From NCBI RefSeq assembly GCF_001411555.2, contig NC_049903.1, positions 16,969,234 to 17,033,233 of the forward strand: DNA of 64,000 nucleotides, read 5' to 3'. Origin of the DNA: Juglans regia. Taxonomy: Eukaryota; Streptophyta; Magnoliopsida; Fagales; Juglandaceae. Under the pieces are notes generated by a model, which was not told where the DNA came from, made no database searches, and saw only the letters and a list, made by a program, of their open reading frames with translations. Of this stretch, positions 1 to 9,600 are shown piece by piece. The number at the start of each line of letters is the position of its first letter. Position 1 is the first letter of the stretch. Both the position numbers and the translations under genes were made by a program.

Positions 1-849
1 TTTTTTCTAAATTGCTAGACCTTTCATCTCGTTTAGAGCATTTAATTTTTTATGTTTTATTAGTAGATACTATGAAAGAAATCCCTTTAATTGATTTTTT
101 GTTCTTATAATCGTCCCCAAGGAATTTAAATAAAACAAAACTATCATTATAATGTTCTTCCATTATTTTATCAAAATTTTTCTTATTCATCTTCTTCTCT
201 TTTGAAACAAGAGTTATCTTTTACGCTGTCTATGTTTTAATCCTAAATTATATCCTCATATTTTCGTGGAGTATACAATAACTATTTCAAATCATAGAAT
301 CTTTTTTTTTTTACAAGAAAGAACTCAAAAAATTGGAATAAAAATATTAGAGAATTACAAGCTCTTCTCTTCTTGAATTTTAAGTATTTCTCTTCTTGAT
401 CACTCTTTCATTTTCTACATTTCAATCAATCTAATTTCCAAGCCAAATATAGAAACATTCTATTTAAATATTATTTTTATCTTTAACATCCAGAACACTC
501 TAACTACTAACATTCTATTATAGCATTTGTATTCATTTACCATACTTTGAATTTTCTGCATTTACATTATTTCTTTCTTTCCTAATCATACATAAGCATC
601 AAATTCATATCATCAAGGAGCATTTGTCATATTTAGAGAACATTGCAATACAAACTTCACAAAAAGAATGGGTGATTCAACTTGGTGCACACATAGATCA
701 ACTCAAGCAACAACGCCACAAAAGATTCAATATGCTGTCAATTAATCCCATAGAAGAAGACACAACATGATCAATTATATATCAAACTATGGTCGACATA
801 TTACGCGTATGTTACTTTATTTTGAAAACTTGTATCAAACTTCTCTTAC

Positions 850-1029
850 CTATCATTACCCATAGATGCTTGCTATAATTAGCTTTTTTGCTTCTATGCA
901 TTAAACTGTTGATTAATCAAGTTTATGTTAAAAAACATATTATTTTTGCCCTTTCGGTACAATAGAAATCTCCAAAAAAAAATTTCTCCCGACTTAGCAA
1001 ACGTGCCTCGCATGTTACTCCACGGCTAG
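850..1029 (+). mobile_element. Helitron-like 3' terminus
   Basis: The sequence ends in CTAG (1026-1029) followed by T, the CTRR-then-T ending typical of Helitrons. A short hairpin lies just upstream: AACGTGC at 1000-1006, a three-base loop, then GCATGTT at 1010-1016 (7-bp stem with one G:T wobble), followed by a 9-nt spacer. A second sequence ending at 41545 has the same hairpin, the same 9-nt spacer and the same CTAG end, and the ~130 bp upstream of both are clearly related. The 5' TC end was not found, so the left boundary is only where similarity becomes visible. No Rep/helicase coding is seen, so this would be a non-autonomous copy. Confidence 0.6.
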
Positions 1030-1030
1030 T

Positions 1031-1031
1031 G

Positions 1032-1066
<35 letters not shown>
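1031..1066. repeat. Compound (GT)n(TA)n microsatellite
   Basis: A GT run followed by a TA run, directly abutting the Helitron-like terminus. A GT/TA-rich tract also follows the second Helitron-like end at 41545. Confidence 0.9.
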
Positions 1067-1458
1067 TATCTTCTCACTTTGTTTAAGTGTGACATTTGTT
1101 TGCTCAAGAGTTGAATCATGAATGCACCTCACTCCCTCGTAGTTAGAAACAAGATTTTCTTCAATTGGTGAACCAAAAGACTTTTGATTTCTACCAAGAT
1201 AACGAAATCAGCCAGAGTCCTTCAGAAACAATATAATTTTAGAAGTACCTCTCATACTTGCCCCCATGGACTAAAAGCCATTGTCATATTTAGGTTTTGG
1301 ATTACAACCAAACAAGGTTACATTACATTGCACTACAAACAGATCACAGTAAGCGTATGCTCAAAACAACAAACAGAAAGAATCAACGGGCCAGCAAATT
1401 GACACACACACAAAAAAAAAGGTAGAGAGAGAGAGAGAGGATCAGAATGTATGCTAGC

Positions 1459-1879
1459 TTAAGGGACTCCGATATAAGTGGTGTGTTTGGGCTTGAGTAG
1501 TTTGCTAATAGACATGACATTTATGATTAAAAGGATAAGGAGGCCAATGAAGGAAGCAATGAGTGCCCCATTTCCACGGTCGCAGTAGGCATGGAACTTG
1601 TCACAGATCTTGTTCCACCTTGCATGAGAGTTGCCATTCTTCCCTACCTCTGCCATGAATGTCGCCGCCCCATCCCCAGCCGATGTCATCGCTACTGTCA
1701 TCTGTCCAAATCAACAATATTTACAACATGTATGTTGCATTCATCATGATTATCATTAATAACACATGTATAGTTACTTTTTAAGGTACAATTAATAAGG
1801 TAAATCCAATTAATAATCTCTACTTATAAATGCTTCATTAATCATTCATGAAATTATCTCATAATGAAAGAGCAGCCTA

Positions 1880-1917
<38 letters not shown>

Positions 1918-2360
1918 CATGTCTAAAATTGCAATGATTGCGAGGCGGAGTCCGTTGCAATCAATTTTGTGCCCAAAAAGTTCCACCACTATCATCAGGC
2001 AATTATGGAAACTAGCCATTCCGTTGGCTACCACAAAGAACCTGCAGTATCCGCACAAAAGGAAAATTGTTCGTTTATGTGCACAAACTATAGAAAAGAT
2101 AAAGAAACGTGGGGAACAAAGACTAACACAAATGCTGGGGTTTGCTGAAACTTTGCAGTGACAGCAGCTTTTACAGGGGTGTTACCAACGGTGGCAACCA
2201 CCACAGTGTTGGTCTGCTTATTGAGTGCCATCACAATAGTTGCCGCCGTCGTGGCAAAGAATGCAACCAACCTCAGAGACAAAAGGACCCAATCCTTGGG
2301 TTTTAGAGCAGGCGAAGAGTTGACACCAACTTCTGATTTTCCTCCATCCTGTGCAGCCAT
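1459..2360 (-). CDS. CASP-like membrane protein (CASPL1 type), 3 exons
   Basis: Four-transmembrane protein of the CASP/CASPL (MARVEL-related) family, which forms plasma-membrane scaffold domains; CASPs proper guide Casparian-strip deposition. Coding exons are 2128-2360, 1918-2041 and 1459-1701 with GT-AG introns and phases that join cleanly, giving 199 residues, the usual family length. Predicted membrane segments are near residues 24-46, 78-98, 108-135 and the C-terminal LIASFIGLLILLIINVMSI. The diagnostic charged pair is present: Arg30 in TM1 (LSLRL) and Asp118 in TM3 (AILDMM). The second extracellular loop has GKNGNSHARWNKICDKF, typical of the CASPL1 group. The start is the first Met, preceded on this strand by a (CA)n run. 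The intron 2 donor GTATAT runs straight into a (TA)n microsatellite. The family is clear; the exact paralogue is not. Confidence 0.9.
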
Positions 2361-2364
2361 TGTA

Positions 2365-2386
2365 TGTGTGTGTGTGTGTGTGTGTG
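2365..2386. repeat. (GT)n microsatellite against a start codon
   Basis: On the minus strand this is a (CA)n tract lying a few bases upstream of the CASP-like ATG, so it forms the end of that gene's 5' leader. Confidence 0.9.
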
Positions 2387-2450
2387 AGGGGGATATATGG
2401 AGAGAACTGAGTCTGATAGCAAGGAGAGATGGTTAAATATAGATTGCTGG

Positions 2451-2462
2451 AGAGATATATAA
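2451..2462 (-). promoter_or_regulatory. Possible TATA box of the CASP-like gene
   Basis: The minus strand reads TTTATATATC about 95 bases upstream of the ATG, followed by CT-rich leader-like sequence. A second AT-rich match (CTATATTTAA) lies nearer, around 2431-2440. Position and composition are the only evidence. Confidence 0.35.
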
Positions 2463-3691
2463 AGGGATTAAAAAAAACACTATTAATTTGTTTTTAGTCA
2501 TAATAAGCAAAAGTAAGCATTTGTGAAATTTCTTGGGTGGTCTAACCATCCTGTGATATTCAGTTGTTGGTGCTGAGTGGTTTGGAAAATGTAAACTCCA
2601 CGCGTGTTGTAAGAGACTTGGTTGTTTGGAAAAATCTTTTTTGTTTTCTCTCCTCTCAAAAGAAAAAACGCTTGCATAGAAAATTATTCCATGATCCCCA
2701 TCTCCTGAATGTATTTTTTTTTTTTCCTTTTATCTTGTTTACTTGTAATGCACTGCATGATTACAGGAATGGAAGGTGAAGAAGTTGCTGTTCCCCATAG
2801 TTTCGTAACAAGACTTCCAAAACATGCTTCAACTCAATTTCGTAGCATCAAATAGCCAATCCTAGCCATTCTTCAAAGAGCAAATCCAACAATATGAAAC
2901 ATGTGACATGGGTCAACATTCAAGTTTTGAACCACAAGTAATTCTACAAACAACCGTAAAGTATATAAACACCACGTAATCACATTGAAAAAAAATAAAA
3001 TTTACTATTAAAAAATTAATTTTTTTTATGTGAATCTCATATTTTATTCACTTTTTTAAAAATGATTACACGACGATTACATAATTTACGTTTGCAAATA
3101 TATTTTCTCCCCCGGAGTGTCTTTGGCAGAAGACTGCAAACAGGTTTACACCAAATGACGACGTGGACTTAAAAAACCTTCAAGCTCCCCTTGTTTGTAA
3201 CTAACCAACTTCAAGTACCATCGGTGCATACAAACCAGGAAAAAAAATTACTATGACGACATATATCCATTAAACCTACTTCATACCAACACAAACAAAT
3301 ATCATGTGAAATCAAATTAATCACTTGCCCAAGAAAGAAATTATCAGTCACAAAAAATAGCAGTTTTCTACATTATTTTGAATCTGAATAAGATACATAA
3401 ACCTCAAAAGCACGTTCACTCGGCTAAATGTGGCAAAGAATGTTCAGTGTGGGAGTACTAGCACAGGTACCTTTTCTCTCTTCTTATACTCTTAAAATAT
3501 AGTACATCACACGTATAAGTTCTCAGGAACTATATATTGGAAATATTTTCTCGAATTAATGTCAATCGTGGCAATCCCCAACATATACACAAATAATCTC
3601 ACACGTCCATCTTCCAATTGATGCGTAATATGGACTTGGATTGTTTCTTGTAAATAAAACCAGCAGCAATAGTTCTCTGAATGCCATTGAA
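2463..3691. other. Intergenic between two minus-strand genes
   Basis: Holds the upstream region of the CASP-like gene and the 3' UTR and downstream region of the LSD1-type gene. I see no further coding, RNA gene or well-bounded repeat. Confidence 0.6.
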
Positions 3692-6600
3692 TTACTTTTT
3701 GTCTGTTGTGACCCCCACAACAACATTGCTCACCTGTGACATTCAGAATCTTATCAACGCATCTTGTTTTGCCCACAAAAGGAAAATTGTATAATGAGTT
3801 TGAAGGAGGGGGAAGGGAGGGAGGGGGGAGCGGGAGAGAGAGATGGAAAGAGAGAGAGAATAAAAACAGGGTATATTACATACCAATTTGCCACTTTTGT
3901 CAACAGTCATCGGATTCTCAACCACCACCGTTTGGCTCTGAGAATGAGAGAGAATGTACCGATCAGATTATCGAGCAATCAAAAGCTTAATGGTGGTCAG
4001 CCTTGTTTAAGAGAGAGAGACAGAGACAGAGAAAGAATAAGAAGGAAGAGCTTACAGTTGAAGTGGAGGGCATTGTTCCAGAGTTGGCTGTCCCATTAGG
4101 TCTGTGCATGGGAATTGGAACCCTGGCACTGGCAATCTGCAGGATGTATAAGAAAGCTTGAGAGAGAGAGAGAGAGAGAGAGAGCCAGCATTCACCATGA
4201 TAAACTACAGAGCAATAATGATAGAGTTATGTTATATACCATAATACTCTCATCATACTCCTATCAAATTATGTTGATGAGTAATACTAAGAACAACCCC
4301 CAAATAGACAAACCCCGCACACACCCTTTGTAAAAAAGTGGGTCCCACAAAAAAAGAATAAAAGGCACTGCACGGGACTTGTCTATGTGGGGCTTATACA
4401 AATCATTTCTTTAAGTTGATATGGCATTGCCCAGCAACCAGCAACCATCAAATATATATATATATATATATATTTATATTTTATAAGTAATAAATTTTTG
4501 CTTTTCAAAATAAAAAAGTCAAGGGTTGATGTATAATGCCATGTCACACAGTAGGATACAAATAGGATATGGGTGTGATATATAGCATTTTCCATAACGA
4601 TAAAAACTAAAGAGGTATATGTATTAGTTCCTTTAAACAAAGCAGAATATGATGTACATCCATGCATGTGTGTACACTTGTGGCAACAATTGCACAAGTC
4701 AAAAGTTGAAATTGCTAAGCTCGTTATGCACAGCATACTGTACAGGTTTTCTCAAATTATTTTACTTTTTAAAAACTGAGTAATCTGAGGATAAGAAGCT
4801 CAGTATGAAGTAGCAAGTTTGAAAGCTCAATAGGAACCAAACTGAAGCGTATTTCTAAATTTTGAGAACGTATTAAGAAGTAAATCCTGGAAGCTAAAAT
4901 AAGAAGTAAATTCCAATTTTATATAATTATTTCTTTGATAGAGATAAGATACATTAAATTATACTTACACCAACGTTAGTAACATAATGACAGACTGCAC
5001 ATTTAACAGATGGAGCTCCATATGGATACATGAGCGTTGTCCGGCAGTTCCCGCAACTAACATGGGCAACCTGGCTGGATACTTTTTTCACATAGCCACC
5101 GAAACAGAAAAAAGTCAGTAAACAAGCTTGAAACAAAAGTTAAAATAATAAAAAGAAATTATTACAATTCATCCATGCTATATATGTAATAAGACAAGAT
5201 GTATATATAGGAAACTAATGAAACCAGAGAAATTTTATGGAACATTGCCAAAGGTAGTTTACTGTTTGGTGGTAGATTTCAGTGTTTGGTTCTAAAAACT
5301 ATTTTTTTTATCAATAAACAAGAATTTTATTGGTGATATAAATAGACATAACCCAAGTACACAGGACATGTACAAGAGCGAGACCTACGCGTGAGTGTCC
5401 AGTGATACAAGAAAATCATGGCTATTCAAGCCATTGAAATCTATTATAATCGACCAATGGAATAAATTACTAAAAGAAAGAGTTCTAAGCTTGTCCATTA
5501 ACCGTTCACGATCCTCGAAGCTTATCTCATTCCTCTCCCTCCAAAGACACCATAGATAAATTGGGACCATATTTCATATTGCAAGGATCTGAGCATTACC
5601 GCGTAGGCCATTCCAACTTGCTAAGAAGTTAACCACCCTTCTCGGCATCACTCTAGCAAAGAATTTGTTCACTGTGTCATGGCCACCTCACAGTGAACTA
5701 AGTCTAAAGAGACTATTATTCCAAAGAAAGAAATGGCACCAAGGGTGCCCATAACAGACAACTAAAGACAATGCTTGATCACCAGACTAAGTACAGTTAT
5801 CAGTAATTCCTAACTCTCAGAGTGTTTGGATTTCAAAAATGGGAACATATGACTTCAATTAATAAACCTACATACACTCAAACTTGGACTGTAAATTTAG
5901 GCCCTTAGGACTCAATACCAAAATTTGACCCAAAAATATAAAATAAAACTACCAAAGCGATTCAAACTCCACTAGACTCCAACTAAATTATGCAAGTTAG
6001 ACTCGATCTTTTCCATGCATTTTATAACTTTATAAGGGTGCTGCCTTTAAAAGACTTGACTCTAAAAACAATAGGAAATAACATATATAAAATGAAACTA
6101 CCAGTTAACTAACTTAAAAGTACATAAAAATTATGGCTCAATTAGAGTGCGACTAAATTTAAGCAGGCTTCGAAGTAGGCCCTGCATCATCTAACATGTG
6201 GAGTTAAAGTTTGGGTATAAGAAATATCTTTTCCATGCCTTTTAAAACTTTATATGAATATTGCCACTTGTCTCCATCAAGTTACATTGCTAGTGGTCAT
6301 ATTTTTTATTTTTACTTTTACAGGTATTCATATATTCTATTGAAATGCAAAAGACGTACCCAGTTACACAGGTAATATACAAGAGGAGACCCTAACAAAA
6401 ATAGAAAAAGAGATGGGAAAAATCATGGAAGCACAGTCCATTACAATCTATTGAAGGCCCAACAAAGTAAAGTATTCATGAAGAAGGTTTTAAGTCCGCT
6501 CGCAATCCTTGAGATATCAATCATTCCTTTCTCTCCATCTAAAACGGTAGTTTGTTTCTATGGGATAGGACATTGTGGGTTAGGGCTTAGTTTGGTTGTT

Positions 6601-9600
6601 TTTATTTTCCTTTTAATTAGGTGGTTTTCCTGTATACTTCTTGTGTACTTGGGTACACCATTTGGTTTTTAATGAATTTCGATTATTTATCAAAGAAAAA
6701 AAGGTTGAAGGGGAGAAAGAAGAACAACTATAAGATCCGCTAATGAAGGAACTTCATTCAATTATGGAGCATATACTAGGTTGTGCCCCTAGGACTTTTT
6801 AATAAAATGCTTCCTCTTGTATATCATCTTGTGTACTTGGGCTATGCCTATTCTATTAATATAATTGTAAACTTATAAAAAAAAAGGACCTTTTAATAAG
6901 ATGCAGTACCTTTACTATTCATAAAAATGAGTATATACTACTGATGATTTAGAATCAGATGGAGAGGATACTTTTTTGCTATCCATTGCTAGATGCAATC
7001 TAGCTATACCTCTAAGTGCAGCAAGAAGATTGGTGGTGCAATTCTATTTTTCAAATGCCTGGTTTTTTGTGGAAATCAAGTTAAAAGGTTTAAGTCAATG
7101 ATAACTATCCACATTTGATCGCCTTAAGAATTTCACTCAATCACACCCTCAGCAATTTTTTTTTTTTTTTTCTTGCTGGATAAAAAGGGTAGGAGGGGAC
7201 AATCGGAGGTGGCTTCCCTACCTAGGCGTGACTATAGGAGCACCCTACTCCCTAGGAACCGAACAGGAGGGGCCCAGACGGCAGGAAGCAGCAGGCACTC
7301 CCTCAAGTCGCACCCTCAACAATTGAAACTAGCTTAGATTAATAACACCTCTATCCCAGTAGCTCAACACTTTGTTCCTTTACATCCATTGAAGCAAGTC
7401 ACTACTTGAGGATGGGAGGGTTCAGCTTCTAGTTTCAAACTGGATATTTAAGTCATGATAAAAGCTTATCGCGAGCAGACGCTGGAGGAGCTTAAACTTT
7501 CTTTCTTAATACTTTGATCCTTTGGGTAGCTTCAATAGATAGTTTTTTTTTTTTTTTTTTTTTAAGTAGCTTCTATAGATAGTATAGGCTGATTTTTCAT
7601 GGTTTTCTCATCCCTTTTCCTATTTCTAAGTAGGTATCCTCTTGTATACCACCATTCTACTCAGGCTATGCCTTTTCCCTTTTTTAATTAAATCTCCAAT
7701 TAATAATAAAGAAAAGGTCTTTCTATTCTAAAATTTACATAAATTTATAAAACATGATGTATATTTAAATGACTTCATTGCTGTAACTTGTTATATTGTT
7801 TCACACTGAAGCAAACAATTGCATCAACTATGATTGTAAAAATGTGTACCCCAACTTGTTGCTAACAATTATGAGAAGTGCTATTAGATCTACAAAGAGA
7901 TCTTTCAAAATGAAGTTTACATACTGACTTGTTTTAATGTGATACGTCATATCTACTTTACCAAAAAAAAGGAGATTTAAAATTTAATGTATCATATCAA
8001 AGCATGTTAGTTTGTAAGCTTACTTTTGTAAGATCTCTTTATAAACCAAGCATTTCTCAACAATTATTAGAGTTCCACATAGTAATTGCAAGGGGGATAA
8101 CTTGTTTATTTGTGAGAAAAGGGAAACAAGACAAGGAATCTTGCTATATTGCAAAGCACAATATTCGAGGATTACAATATAGTATGGCAGATCACAAACT
8201 TTTCCAGTCATGAATCTCAACTTGCAGCTACACACTATTTGAGTATGAAATGGGCTGGCAGATTATAATAAAATCTTGTACAATTCACACCTAATGCACA
8301 AGGAGCATATAGATTGTACCTGGTGCAAGGTTCACTGTGTGGCAGCAGGAGCATCTCACGCTTGTTGCCCCGCGTGTATACATTAGCAATGTCCTGCAAC
8401 CTCCACATATAAGTTGAGCCATTTCCGTCCCTGCAAGATTAATATACAAGCATAGGTAATCGAACCCCAAAACTCTCCTACCATAGGCATGTGTATATGT
8501 TAAATACAACCAATTAGTTTCTGCCCCCCACATAAATGTCAACATTTAATGCTCTGCACATTTTAGCATGAAGTCACTAATTCCCTCCATACTATCCATT
8601 CTGCCAACCACCATATCAGTCTCCCTCATTTTACATAGAATCTTGAGGACATACACATGTTTATATAAAGGGTTTAGAAACTTCATGATCCTCTTGTTAT
8701 TCGTGAATGTGAGCTCATGGTCAAGGATCAGTGAATGCAAACTGCCTAAAGATATACAAAAAGAGCAATGCTTTTTTGAGGTCAAGATTACTAAAGATAA
8801 TGCCACAAGCAAAAATGATGAGTAAATTATAATTTGGATACGGCACCTTTATGCCATTAGGTAGGTGGTCACTGAGTCCATGCAGTGCTTAGCAAGGTGT
8901 TTTGACAGCATGCCTAAAAGGTATAATTAGAAAACTATGGTGGAATTTGACCTTCACTTTTGAAGACTTATGAATGTTAGATACTGATATCAAGAACTAA
9001 GCAAGAAGAGACATTAATATTGGATGATGAGTTCTCATCCCTTGTCTCTAATGGAATTACACTTTTGTGTCGCAAATTGATTGAGAGAAAAAAGGGACCA
9101 AAAACTTCTCGGAGATTACCACCTTAAAAGTGAGCAATTGAACGTACATATGCTAAATACACAGCAGTGAGGACAGGAGCAAAGTATTTTGGGATAATCG
9201 TAGCTTTAAGTACACAAGTTTATTTATTTTATTTTATTTTTGACAAGAAGATATTTTATTGATATAGAAATAGGCATAGCCCTACTACAAAAAGTACACA
9301 AGTTTAATTCATGACAATTGCACATGATCAATGACTCTCAAAAGGTTAGCAAGGAGTGAGGAGTTTATCAAGCCAAATTGAAAATGAAGCATAATCTAGG
9401 AGTAATGCTAGAAACTATACAATCATCCCATCATTATCTCATTCTGCTGATGTGGCAGTGTTCAATAACTCTTGGATATTTTATCATTTTAAACAAGCAT
9501 TGATCTAGGGTTTTAAACATTGTCACATCAACAGAGTGGCATGATGGTGACCCACGAATTATTCAAACTGAATTCTGGCAACACTTGATTAGGCAATTAT

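Larger units (their letters stand above)
1..1458. other. Intergenic, no gene recognised
   Basis: AT-rich sequence downstream of the minus-strand CASP-like gene. No coding similarity is visible on either strand. The only structures I can support are a Helitron-like 3' terminus ending at 1029 and a GT/TA microsatellite at 1031-1066. The stretch 1400-1440 also has a short GA-rich run just past the 3' end of the CASP-like gene, presumably in or near its 3' UTR. Confidence 0.6.
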
